Source of the DNA: Chitinophaga sp. Cy-1792
Lineage (GTDB): Bacteria; Bacteroidota; Bacteroidia; Chitinophagales; Chitinophagaceae
Assembly: GCF_011752935.1 (NCBI RefSeq)
Contig: NZ_VWWO01000003.1
Span: forward strand, 682,001-746,000
DNA: 64,000 nt
Reading direction: 5' to 3'
Both the position numbers and the translations under genes were made by a program. Below the pieces are notes generated by a model. That model searched no databases. It worked only from the letters and a program-made list of their open reading frames with translations, and was not told where the DNA came from. Below, piece after piece: positions 9,540 to 18,016 of this stretch (position 1 is the first letter of the stretch; each line of letters starts with the position of its first letter).

Positions 9540-9781
9540 CAGGCTGTCATTAGTGTGTCATTTCTGGCACTGGTAATCAATACGATGAAAAAATGATTTT
9601 TATCAGGTTTCTCTCAAAGCCGGTCGAGAAGCACGATACAGCCACTCCCATCTCCCTGAAATTTAACTTTTGCGATTTATTCATTACAAACAGATGACAC
9701 AATCATCTCCCATCAATAATTTCTATTCCTGCTTTACTATCTTCTATGGCCTCGAGCTGAGTCAATGTCCGATAAACAAAC
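9540..9781. other. Divergent hemA/hemH intergenic region
   Basis: The 326-base space between the two start codons holds the two promoters and no ORF I can support. Inside it are the inverted repeat AGATGA-CACAA-TCATCT (9692-9708), a possible operator, and TTAACTTTTGC near 9663-9673, which resembles a -7 element with one extra base. I see no recognisable riboswitch. Confidence 0.45.
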
Positions 9782-9789
9782 TAAATTTG
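9782..9789 (+). promoter_or_regulatory. Promoter -7 element for hemH-hemY
   Basis: TAAATTTG matches TAnnTTTG exactly and lies 19 bases before the hemH ATG. No clear TTG is visible at the expected upstream distance. Confidence 0.6.
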
Positions 9790-9808
9790 CTGCAATTTTA
9801 AAGAAAGC

Positions 9809-10849
9809 ATGGTTAATAAATCTGAAGTTGGAATTGTACTGATGAACCTGGGCTCGCCGGATTCTACATCCGTACCTGATGTAAAGCGATATCTGATGGA
9901 GTTCCTCATGGATAAACGTGTGATCGATTATTCATGGTTGATGCGTAAACTCCTGGTAGGAGGTGTGATTGTTCCCCGCCGCGCGCCTAAATCGGCAGAG
10001 GCTTATCAGTCTATCTGGTGGGAGGAAGGTTCTCCGCTTATCGTGTTGACAAAACAACTTCAAAAGGCGGTACAGCATGATATGGAAGTACCTGTGGAGA
10101 TAGCCATGAGATATGGCAACCCCACTCCCGAAGCTGCCTACGATAAGTTATTACAGGATAATCCTAACCTGAAAGAGGTGATATTGCTCCCGCTGTATCC
10201 GCATTATGCCATGTCATCTTACGAAACAGCAGCAGAATACGCGAAAGAAATCTACCGTAAGAAAAAATATAAATTCAAACTCTCTGTTATTCCTCCTTTC
10301 TATGATGAGCCGGATTATATCAATGCCATCGCAGAAAGCATGCGTCCTTACCTGCAGCATGAAAATGACTATGATTATGTGCTTTTCAGCTACCATGGCG
10401 TGCCGGTAAGGCATATCAAAAAGGGAGATATTACAGGCAAACATTGCTTACAGGTGAATGACTGCTGTCATGTGAAATCGCCTGCACATGAGTTCTGTTA
10501 TCGTCACCAGGTTACGATTACCGCTGAACTGGTGGCAGAGAAACTCGGCTTACCTAAAGATAAGTGGGGCATTTCCTTCCAGTCGCGCCTGGGTAAGGAA
10601 GAATGGATACAGCCTTATACAGCAGCACGTTTCGAGCAGCTGCCACAGGAAGGAAAGAAGAAGTTGCTGGTTGTTTGTCCGGCTTTCGTATCCGACTGCC
10701 TGGAAACCCTTGAAGAGATTGCAGTTGAGGGTAAGCATAGTTTTATCAGCAGCGGAGGCGACAGCTTCACCATGATTCCTTGTCTGAACGTACATCCGTT
10801 ATGGGTAAAGGCTATTGTGAAGTATTGTTCCCAGATTATAGCAGATTAG
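9809..10849 (+). CDS. hemH: Ferrochelatase with internal cysteine cluster
   Basis: Inserts Fe2+ into protoporphyrin IX to give heme b, the last step of the pathway encoded here. The 346 residues show the N-terminal GIVLMNLGSPD, the catalytic histidine H196 in FSYHGVP and the acidic LETLEEI near 298-304. An internal segment carries four cysteines, C213, C219, C220 and C230 (spacing C-x5-CC-x9-C). A class of bacterial ferrochelatases is known to bind a [2Fe-2S] cluster through cysteines in such an internal stretch of about 20 residues, so this enzyme may do the same. It is transcribed away from the rest of the heme genes and is followed 19 bases later by hemY. Confidence 0.96.
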   Translation: MVNKSEVGIVLMNLGSPDSTSVPDVKRYLMEFLMDKRVIDYSWLMRKLLVGGVIVPRRAPKSAEAYQSIWWEEGSPLIVLTKQLQKAVQHDMEVPVEIAMRYGNPTPEAAYDKLLQDNPNLKEVILLPLYPHYAMSSYETAAEYAKEIYRKKKYKFKLSVIPPFYDEPDYINAIAESMRPYLQHENDYDYVLFSYHGVPVRHIKKGDITGKHCLQVNDCCHVKSPAHEFCYRHQVTITAELVAEKLGLPKDKWGISFQSRLGKEEWIQPYTAARFEQLPQEGKKKLLVVCPAFVSDCLETLEEIAVEGKHSFISSGGDSFTMIPCLNVHPLWVKAIVKYCSQIIAD

Positions 10850-10868
10850 TTTTATAAAGATTATCCTC

Positions 10869-12215
10869 ATGCCACAGCAACCCGTAATTATAGTTGGAGC
10901 CGGTATTTCCGGTTTAAGTATTGCCTATGAACTGCAACAGCGAAACATTCCTTATGTAGTGCTGGAAGCAGGCAATCATGGCGGCGGAACAGTAAAATCC
11001 TTACATGTCAACGGATTTGAGCTGGACGCGGGCCCCAATTCTATTGCGGCATCGCCGGAAATGATGGAATATTTACAGCAACTGGGACTAGGCAACGATA
11101 TCCTGATCGCTTCAGCGGCAGGAAAGAACAGGTTCCTCGTTCGCAACAGGCAACTGCACGCCGTTTCACCACATCCTTTTAAAATTATCGGTTCTAAATT
11201 TATTGGCGGGGCCTCCAAATGGAAGCTGTTTACCGAACGTTTCCGTAAATCCACGCCACCAGCGGGAGAAGAAACCGTTACCGCCTTCGTTACCCGCCGC
11301 TTCAGCAGCGAAATAGCGGCGTATGTCTTTGAACCGATATTATCTGGTATCTATGCCGGAGATCCCGACAGACTAAGCATTGCAGAGGTGCTGCCTATGC
11401 TGCCCCGCTGGGAAAGGGAATATGGCAGTATCACCAAAGGAGTGATGAAAGAAAAAGGCGCCATGGGCGGCCGTAAGATCATCAGCCTCAAAGGTGGTAA
11501 TGCCACCTTAACGAATACACTTCAACAAAAACTACATACACCGGTACGCTTCAATGCGGCCGTCAATGCCGTACAATCTGCCACAGATGGATACACGGTG
11601 TCTTACATCGAAAACGGCATCGCTGGTCAGTTACATGCCAGCCAGGTGATATTCACCAGTCCGGCGTATAGCACCGGCGTCGTGATCAGTAAGCTGGATG
11701 CCGCTGTGGCAAAGCTTTTACAGCAGGTAGAATATCCGGAAATGGGTGTGTTGCATGTAGGATATGATGCCAGTGCCATTGCAAACCCGGTAAACGGATT
11801 TGGTTTCCTGGTGCCACATGCCGAGCAGCTGCATTTCCTTGGTGTGATTAACAACACCGCTATTTTCCCTACCAAAGCACCTGAAGGAAAGGTGTTGTTT
11901 ACCATCTTTACGGGCGGAGCCAGGCAGCAACATTACCTGCAGCAATATGATCATGCTGTGCTGCAACAGAAGATACTGAAGGAGCTGGGAGAGTTGCTGG
12001 GCATCAGCGCAGCCCCTGTGATGCAGCATTTTGAAGTATGGCCAAAGGCAATTCCACAGCTAAACGTAGGTCATGAAAAACTTCGTGCAGCCGTGACCGG
12101 TTTTGAAAAAACGCATCCGGGTATCCATATTGCCGGTAATTACCTGCATGGAGTGGCCGTTCCGGCATTGATAAAATACGCGTCAGAACTGGCTGACACC
12201 ATCGCTAAAAATTAA
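10869..12215 (+). CDS. hemY: Oxygen-dependent protoporphyrinogen oxidase
   Basis: FAD flavoprotein oxidising protoporphyrinogen IX to protoporphyrin IX (some relatives oxidise coproporphyrinogen III instead). The dinucleotide-binding motif VGAGISGLSIAYEL starts at residue 6 and ends in the acidic LEAG; LDAGPNSI at about 53-60 and the C-terminal IHIAGNYLHGVAVPALIKYA, which closes the FAD site, are typical. The 448 residues are a normal length. It lies 19 bases after hemH. The classical protoporphyrin branch is favoured because HemF, HemH and all other steps of that branch are adjacent. Confidence 0.92.
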   Translation: MPQQPVIIVGAGISGLSIAYELQQRNIPYVVLEAGNHGGGTVKSLHVNGFELDAGPNSIAASPEMMEYLQQLGLGNDILIASAAGKNRFLVRNRQLHAVSPHPFKIIGSKFIGGASKWKLFTERFRKSTPPAGEETVTAFVTRRFSSEIAAYVFEPILSGIYAGDPDRLSIAEVLPMLPRWEREYGSITKGVMKEKGAMGGRKIISLKGGNATLTNTLQQKLHTPVRFNAAVNAVQSATDGYTVSYIENGIAGQLHASQVIFTSPAYSTGVVISKLDAAVAKLLQQVEYPEMGVLHVGYDASAIANPVNGFGFLVPHAEQLHFLGVINNTAIFPTKAPEGKVLFTIFTGGARQQHYLQQYDHAVLQQKILKELGELLGISAAPVMQHFEVWPKAIPQLNVGHEKLRAAVTGFEKTHPGIHIAGNYLHGVAVPALIKYASELADTIAKN

Positions 12216-12278
12216 ACATAGAATTTTTCGCTGGTTTATACCTTTTTTTCTTTAAATTCCATTATAAATTTCCACCAG

Positions 12279-13409
12279 ATGATTCTAGGAATTCTAAAGG
12301 AAAAAAACCGGGAAACCCGTGTTTCATTAGTTCCGGAAACAGTGAAACAATTGCAGCAGCTATCGGTAACCGTGTGGGTGGAACAGGGAGCCGGGGCAGG
12401 CGCCTTCTATGAAGATGATCTTTACCTCCAGGCTGGCGCACACGTTACTTCTGCAGCCGCTATTCTCGAACAGGCAGACATTATCTGTACCCTGCATCCC
12501 CCGCAGGAAGACGCGCTGACGCAAATCCCGCCGGGAAAGGTACTCATAGGAATGTTACAACCCCTGAACAACCTCTCCGCCACTGAGCAATGGGCATCGC
12601 GGCAGATCACCACTTTCAGCCTGGATGCCATCCCACGCACTACCCGCGCACAAAGCATGGACGTACTCAGCTCTCAGGCCAATATTGCCGGTTATAAGGC
12701 CGTATTGCTGGCTGCGTATAGCTATAGCCGTTATTTCCCCATGTTCATGACTGCCGCCGGCAGTATCGCCCCCGCGAAGGTGCTGATATTAGGTGCAGGC
12801 GTGGCCGGATTACAGGCTATTGCCACCGCACGCAGACTGGGAGCTGTGGTAGAAGTATTTGATACCCGCCCGGCTGTGAAGGAAGAAGTGATGAGCCTGG
12901 GCGCCAGATTTATAGAGGTAGACGGGGCCGCAGATGCATCTGCAGCGGGTGGTTATGCCGTAGAGCAGACCGCCGAATACCAGCAAAAGCAGCAGCAACG
13001 CATTAAAGAAAGTATCGCTAAAGCAGATATCATCATCACCACGGCCCAGATCCCGGGAAAAAAAGCGCCGGTGCTGGTAACAACAGATATGCTCGATAAT
13101 ATGCGTGCCGGCGGTGTGATCGTGGATATGGCAGCAGCTACAGGTGGCAATACTGCCGTCACCCAAAACGAAGCTACCATTGTCTATAAAGGAATCACCA
13201 TTATCGGCGATTCCAACCTGGCAGCAACCATGCCGGCAGATGCCAGCAAACTATACGCAAAGAACCTGTTTAACTTCCTGAAACTTATACTGACAAAAGA
13301 AGGAAACCTGGACCTCAACTTCGCAGATGATATCGTGGCAGGTGCCTGTATCACCCATCAGGGCGAAGTGATCAGCCAGCGTGTGAAAGCCCTCCTGCAG
13401 CCAGCCTGA
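12279..13409 (+). CDS. pntAA: NAD(P) transhydrogenase subunit alpha part 1
   Basis: NAD(H)-binding peripheral subunit (domain I) of the proton-translocating transhydrogenase, which uses the proton gradient to reduce NADP+ with NADH. The 376 residues begin with ILGILKEKNRETRVSLVPE, typical of the alanine dehydrogenase/PntA fold. The Rossmann motif ILGAGVAGLQAIATARRLGA is at about residues 170-190 and the RPAVKEEVMSLGA segment follows. This is the split form with three genes, as in many bacteria. It lies 63 bases after hemY. Confidence 0.95.
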   Translation: MILGILKEKNRETRVSLVPETVKQLQQLSVTVWVEQGAGAGAFYEDDLYLQAGAHVTSAAAILEQADIICTLHPPQEDALTQIPPGKVLIGMLQPLNNLSATEQWASRQITTFSLDAIPRTTRAQSMDVLSSQANIAGYKAVLLAAYSYSRYFPMFMTAAGSIAPAKVLILGAGVAGLQAIATARRLGAVVEVFDTRPAVKEEVMSLGARFIEVDGAADASAAGGYAVEQTAEYQQKQQQRIKESIAKADIIITTAQIPGKKAPVLVTTDMLDNMRAGGVIVDMAAATGGNTAVTQNEATIVYKGITIIGDSNLAATMPADASKLYAKNLFNFLKLILTKEGNLDLNFADDIVAGACITHQGEVISQRVKALLQPA

Positions 13410-13455
13410 TATCTCAGGATTTAAATCATTCAGCACAGCTCTAAACATATCAGCC

Positions 13456-13773
13456 ATGGTACAGGTAATCTCATTTATTCAGCAGCATATTCAGATGATA
13501 TATGTTGTGATATTGTCCATTTTTCTGGGGATAGAAGTCATTTCCAGGGTGCCTTCCGTATTACATACCCCGTTGATGAGTGGCGCCAATGCCATTCATG
13601 GTGTGGTAATCATCGGCGCCATCATCGTGATGGGAAAGGCTGAGCCTGGAAACTACCTTGCCCTGATACTCGGCTTCCTGGCAGTAATCCTGGGTACGGT
13701 CAATGTGGTAGGTGGTTTTGTGGTGACAGACCGTATGCTGGAGATGTTTAAAAACAAGAAGGAGAAAAAATAA
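13456..13773 (+). CDS. pntAB: NAD(P) transhydrogenase subunit alpha part 2
   Basis: Small membrane subunit of 105 residues, equivalent to the membrane end of a full-length PntA. Three hydrophobic helices are visible (about 12-32, 47-63 and 65-87), and the segment SGANAIHGVVIIGAIIV is characteristic. The C-terminus is lysine-rich. It lies between pntAA and pntB, with 12 bases to pntB, so the three genes are one operon. Confidence 0.94.
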   Translation: MVQVISFIQQHIQMIYVVILSIFLGIEVISRVPSVLHTPLMSGANAIHGVVIIGAIIVMGKAEPGNYLALILGFLAVILGTVNVVGGFVVTDRMLEMFKNKKEKK

Positions 13774-13785
13774 AACCCTGACCAT

Positions 13786-15330
13786 ATGCCTGGCATTTTA
13801 TCAATCATTTATCTCATCGGCTCTGTTACGTTCATATTAGGGTTGAAGATGTTGAGTAAGCCGGATACCGCCCGCAAAGGTAATCTGGTAGCAGCTTTTG
13901 GTATGACACTGGCCATTGTCGGAACGATCTTTCTCTATAAATCAGAAGGCGAACCCCTGCATAATTTCGGCTGGATATTCGCCGCACTGGCCATCGGTAG
14001 CGTCATCGGCGTAATGGCCGCAAAGAAAGTGAAGATGACCTCCATGCCTGAAATGGTGAGCATGTTCAACGGCATGGGAGGCGCCTGCGCCGCCCTTATT
14101 TCCCTGGTAGAATTCAATCACCTGGTATCGCCACATAAAGCCATACAGGAGATTGCAGCCAATGCAGCCAGTAATATCAGCGACCTGCTGGGTACCAGCG
14201 GTAAAGACTTCATGGAGCAGCGCGATCTGCTGCAATCCCTCTTCCACGTGGATTACAGGGGAACGTTGCTCGTTATCCTGCTGGGACTCATCATTGGCAC
14301 TGTTTCCTTTGCCGGCAGCGTTATCGCCTGGGGTAAACTGAACGGGCGCATTAAAGATTTCGCATTTTCCGGCCAGCATATCGTAAACATGGTTGTGCTG
14401 GGCGTGATCTTCATACTGGCGGTGATCCTGGTGTTAGATGTCAACAACACGCTGCCACTATGGGCACACGAAAATGCTTCGGCAACGAAAATGAACATGA
14501 TGTTCTATGCCATACTGCTACTGGCGTTGGTATATGGCGTATTGTTTGTACTGCCGATAGGTGGTGCTGATATGCCAGTGGTAATTTCCCTGCTCAACTC
14601 CTTTACCGGCGTGGCGGCTGCCTGCGGCGGCTTCCTGTACGATAACCCGGTAATGCTCACCGGTGGTATCCTCGTGGGTTCTGCCGGTACTATACTGACT
14701 ATCCTGATGTGTAAAGCCATGAACCGCAGCCTGAAAAATGTACTGATAGGCTCTTTTGGCGGCGCTAAAACGGGTAGCAGTGGCACTAAGGAACAGGGAC
14801 AATACAAAGAGATTTCGCTTTCCGATGCTGCCGTGGTACTGGCATACGCCAATAAGGTGATGATAGTACCGGGTTATGGACTAGCGGTAGCACAGGCACA
14901 ACATGTTTGTCATGAACTGGAGAAGTTGCTGGAAGATAAAGGCGTAGAAGTAAAATACGCCATACATCCTGTGGCCGGCCGTATGCCCGGACACATGAAC
15001 GTATTGCTCGCAGAAGCAGATGTTTCCTATGATAAACTGCTGGAAATGGAAGATGCCAATGCAGAACTACCAACTACAGATGCCGTGCTGGTGCTGGGCG
15101 CCAACGACGTGGTGAACCCTGCCGCCAAAACAGATCCTGGCAGTCCGATATACGGCATGCCTGTGCTGGAAGTGGAATTCGCCAAAACAGTGATCGTTAA
15201 TAAGCGTAGTATGAAACCCGGCTACGCAGGTATAGAAAATGATCTTTTCTTTCAACCCAAAACAGCTATGCTTTTCGGAGACGCCAAACAGGTATTGCAA
15301 CAGCTTACAGGCGAAATAAAGCAGGTCTGA
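13786..15330 (+). CDS. pntB: NAD(P) transhydrogenase subunit beta
   Basis: Membrane and NADP(H)-binding subunit of 514 residues. The first ~320 residues are hydrophobic with about eight to nine helices (domain II). The C-terminal domain III carries PGYGLAVAQAQHVCHEL, YAIHPVAGRMPGHMNVLLAEA, VLVLGANDVVNPAA and VIVNKRSM, the NADP-binding elements of the family. It completes the transhydrogenase operon and is directly followed by the promoter of the next gene. Confidence 0.96.
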   Translation: MPGILSIIYLIGSVTFILGLKMLSKPDTARKGNLVAAFGMTLAIVGTIFLYKSEGEPLHNFGWIFAALAIGSVIGVMAAKKVKMTSMPEMVSMFNGMGGACAALISLVEFNHLVSPHKAIQEIAANAASNISDLLGTSGKDFMEQRDLLQSLFHVDYRGTLLVILLGLIIGTVSFAGSVIAWGKLNGRIKDFAFSGQHIVNMVVLGVIFILAVILVLDVNNTLPLWAHENASATKMNMMFYAILLLALVYGVLFVLPIGGADMPVVISLLNSFTGVAAACGGFLYDNPVMLTGGILVGSAGTILTILMCKAMNRSLKNVLIGSFGGAKTGSSGTKEQGQYKEISLSDAAVVLAYANKVMIVPGYGLAVAQAQHVCHELEKLLEDKGVEVKYAIHPVAGRMPGHMNVLLAEADVSYDKLLEMEDANAELPTTDAVLVLGANDVVNPAAKTDPGSPIYGMPVLEVEFAKTVIVNKRSMKPGYAGIENDLFFQPKTAMLFGDAKQVLQQLTGEIKQV

Positions 15331-15356
15331 CTGAACCTGTAACGCAAATGTTTAGT

Positions 15357-15364
15357 TACTTTTG
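15357..15364 (+). promoter_or_regulatory. Promoter -7 element of the rRNA methyltransferase gene
   Basis: TACTTTTG, an exact TAnnTTTG match, 14 bases before the TTG start at 15379. It supports a short leader and this non-ATG start. Confidence 0.55.
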
Positions 15365-15378
15365 CGAAAAACAGCAAA

Positions 15379-16779
15379 TTGTCATCATTACCCATCGAAC
15401 TTATAAACTCATTGGAAGGACTTCCCGGCTTTGACCGGGAGTCTTTCCTGCGTGTGCATGCCGCTGCGGAGAAAATCACTTCTTTACGTCTAAATACGCA
15501 GAAATTAATCACCCCTGAAAAGCAGGCACAGGTGCTGCATGCATTATCTGCCAGCGGTACCACCAATGTACCCTGGAGTAGCACGGGTTATTACCTGCCA
15601 CAGCGTCCTTCGTTTACGATGGACCCATTTTTTCATGCAGGCGCCTATTACGTGCAGGAAGCATCTTCCATGTTCGTAGAGCAGGCATTGCGACAAACGA
15701 CAGACCTGACGAAATCCTTGCGTGTATTGGATTTGTGCGCTGCTCCGGGAGGGAAATCCACGCTGTTGCAATCGCTGATCAGTGAAGATAGCTTACTGGT
15801 GGCCAATGAAGTGATTAAGCCCAGGGCGGCGCTGCTGGCTGATAATATTACCAAGTGGGGAAGTGCAAACGTAGTGGTAACAAACAACGATCCACGTGAT
15901 TTTGCAAAGCTGCCGGGATATTTTGATGTGATGATGATTGATGCGCCCTGCTCCGGTTCCGGCTTGTTTCGTCGTGACCCCGAACTGGTCACGGAATGGT
16001 CCCCTGAAAATGTGGCCCTCTGTAGCCAGCGCCAACAGCGTATTCTGGCGGATGCCTTGCCGTCATTAAAAGAAGGTGGTGTCGTAATTTATTCTACCTG
16101 TTCTTTTTCCAGGGCAGAAGATGAAGATATTCTGGACTGGCTGTCAGATCATTTCGAGCTGGAAAATGTTCCCCTGATGCTAAACAGCGACTGGCACATT
16201 GTTACAGCTGTGTCGGCTAAACGAAATTGCACAGGTTATCGTTTTTATCCTGATCAGCTGAAAGGAGAAGGATTTTTTATTGCCTGCTTCAGAAAGAGAA
16301 GCACAGAGCAGGCGCGGAGGTTTAAGGAGCAGAAAAACACATTCCTCTCTGCAAAGGAAAAAGTAAAATTATCTCCCTGGATATCATCTCCCGAAAAATA
16401 TGAATACCTGTTACACCAGGATGATGTGTTGATTTTACCACCAATTTTAGCGGGAGATATAGCATTGTTACAGCAACAGTTGTATATTCGCAAGGCAGGC
16501 ATAAAAGCTGGTCAGCTCGGACCGAAAGAATTGATCCCTGATCATCAGCTGGCTGCCGGCACAGTGGTATCTGCCAACATACCTGCTGTTAATCTGAGCC
16601 TGTCAGAAGCTTTGTTATATCTGCGTAAAGAAGATCCGGGAGTTCGTCCGGACGTGAAAGGTTGGGCATTGATGCGTTACGAAGATATGAACCTGGGATG
16701 GGCGAAAATCCTGCCTAACAGGATAAATAATTACTATCCGAAAGAACTCCGCATCCTGAAAGAAATATCCGGATTATAA
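15379..16779 (+). CDS. RsmF/NOL1/NOP2/Sun-type rRNA cytosine-5 methyltransferase
   Basis: SAM-dependent methylation of a cytosine in rRNA. The 466 residues comprise the catalytic domain with the SAM motif LDLCAAPGGKSTLL (about 113-126), DAPCSGSGLF (about 193-202) and the catalytic cysteine motif YSTCSFSRAEDE (about 235-246), followed by a C-terminal extension of about 180 residues of the RsmF kind (PUA-like RNA-binding). The start codon is TTG; no in-frame ATG exists before the conserved N-terminal region, and a consensus -7 element lies 14 bases upstream. Which rRNA position is methylated cannot be told. Confidence 0.88.
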   Translation: MSSLPIELINSLEGLPGFDRESFLRVHAAAEKITSLRLNTQKLITPEKQAQVLHALSASGTTNVPWSSTGYYLPQRPSFTMDPFFHAGAYYVQEASSMFVEQALRQTTDLTKSLRVLDLCAAPGGKSTLLQSLISEDSLLVANEVIKPRAALLADNITKWGSANVVVTNNDPRDFAKLPGYFDVMMIDAPCSGSGLFRRDPELVTEWSPENVALCSQRQQRILADALPSLKEGGVVIYSTCSFSRAEDEDILDWLSDHFELENVPLMLNSDWHIVTAVSAKRNCTGYRFYPDQLKGEGFFIACFRKRSTEQARRFKEQKNTFLSAKEKVKLSPWISSPEKYEYLLHQDDVLILPPILAGDIALLQQQLYIRKAGIKAGQLGPKELIPDHQLAAGTVVSANIPAVNLSLSEALLYLRKEDPGVRPDVKGWALMRYEDMNLGWAKILPNRINNYYPKELRILKEISGL

Positions 16780-16876
16780 CCCATACTACGGAACGTGATT
16801 TTTTCGTTTTTTATCAGGATAATTGTGAAGAATTAAGATTAATTTAAATGCCCGAAAAAGTATAAACAGAGTTAGT

Positions 16877-17866
16877 ATGTTAAAATCGATTCTATCAATT
16901 GCCTTGTTTGGTTTAAGTGCGGGTGCTTTGAAAGCCCAGGATACTTTACAGGCCATGGGTGCAAGTCCTGATCTGTATGTTAGCCATGTGGTGAAAAAAG
17001 GAGAAAACTTCTACAGCCTGAGTCGTGCTTATGGCGTGCCTCCAAAAGAAATTGCAGCTGCAAACAAAATAAATATGGACCAGGGCCTGCAACTGGGACA
17101 TAACGTACATATTCCGCTGACTGCGGGCAACTTCTCTCAGAAATCCGATGCTGCCGGTACCCCGGTATATCACAAGGTTTCTGAAAAAGAAACGTTGTAC
17201 CGTGTAAGTGTTAACTTCAACAAAGTACCACTGGATAACATCCGTCAATGGAATAATTTCAGCGGTGACGGACTGAAAAAAGACAGCTACATCATCATCG
17301 GATACCTGAAAGCTGGCGCTAATGCAGGCGCTCCTGTTCCGGCACCTAGAAAAGAGAAAGAAGCACCAGCACAGCCAGCTGAAGAAACAGTAGCTGCCAA
17401 TACACCGCCACCATTACCTGCTCCTAAAAAGGAAGCTGCTAAAAAAGAAGCAGAGCCCCGCCCGGTACAGGAACAGGCTTCAGAACAGGTAGCAGAAGCA
17501 CCGGTAACAGCCGCTCCTGCACCAGCTCCTGTCAGAGCAGCAGTAGCTACCGGCGAAAGTTTTGAAGAAGTATACAACCAGCAAACCAGCAACGGTAAAA
17601 AAACTACCGGCGAAAAAGGCCCTGGTACCTGGTTTAAGAGCAATGCTGTCGGTAAATACTATGCACTGCACAACACTGCACCACGTGGTACTATCATCAA
17701 AGTAACCAATCCACTTAACGGTAAAGCCATCTACGCCAAAGTACTGGATGTTATCCCACAGATGAAATCCAATGCGGGCCTGATCGTGAAACTGAGCGAC
17801 AGCGCGCAGCAGGCATTAGGTAGCGACGAATCGAAGTTCTATTGTGAGCTGAGTTACGAGAAATAA
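16877..17866 (+). CDS. Secreted protein with two LysM domains and an RlpA-like double-psi barrel
   Basis: 329 residues with a signal peptide (about 1-20). Two LysM peptidoglycan-binding domains follow: about 34-80 (VKKGENFYSLSRAYGVPP) and about 93-145 (VSEKETLYRVSVNFN). A long alanine/proline/lysine/glutamate linker (about 150-225) leads to a C-terminal domain with GTIIKVTNPLNGKAIYAKVL and LIVKLSDSAQQALG, the pattern of RlpA-like double-psi beta-barrels. RlpA proteins are lytic transglycosylases acting on denuded glycan; here the NDRGP active-site pattern is only partly kept (LDVIPQ), so activity is uncertain. Likely role: periplasmic cell-wall binding or remodelling. A strong terminator follows. 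Confidence 0.8.
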   Translation: MLKSILSIALFGLSAGALKAQDTLQAMGASPDLYVSHVVKKGENFYSLSRAYGVPPKEIAAANKINMDQGLQLGHNVHIPLTAGNFSQKSDAAGTPVYHKVSEKETLYRVSVNFNKVPLDNIRQWNNFSGDGLKKDSYIIIGYLKAGANAGAPVPAPRKEKEAPAQPAEETVAANTPPPLPAPKKEAAKKEAEPRPVQEQASEQVAEAPVTAAPAPAPVRAAVATGESFEEVYNQQTSNGKKTTGEKGPGTWFKSNAVGKYYALHNTAPRGTIIKVTNPLNGKAIYAKVLDVIPQMKSNAGLIVKLSDSAQQALGSDESKFYCELSYEK

Positions 17867-17885
17867 TAACAGTTTTCAACATACG

Positions 17886-17924
17886 AAAAAGGCGGTCTCT
17901 ACTCTGTAGGGGCCGCTTTTTTTA
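17886..17924 (+). terminator. Intrinsic terminator after the LysM/RlpA-like gene
   Basis: Arms GGCGGTCTCTAC (17891-17902) and GTAGGGGCCGCT (17906-17917) pair fully when G.U pairs are allowed, with a three-base loop and seven T after the stem. Confidence 0.85.
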
Positions 17925-18016
17925 TCAAGATTGTCAAGGAAATCTTAAATCATCACCCCATCTTTCCCGGATCTGCACAATTGATCTATCTTGATCTATA
18001 AATATTGTTACTGCAG

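Noticed and set aside
9540..9781. A riboswitch or small RNA in the hemA-hemH region
   Set aside because: I found only short inverted repeats and promoter-like elements, with no conserved riboswitch pattern that I can name.
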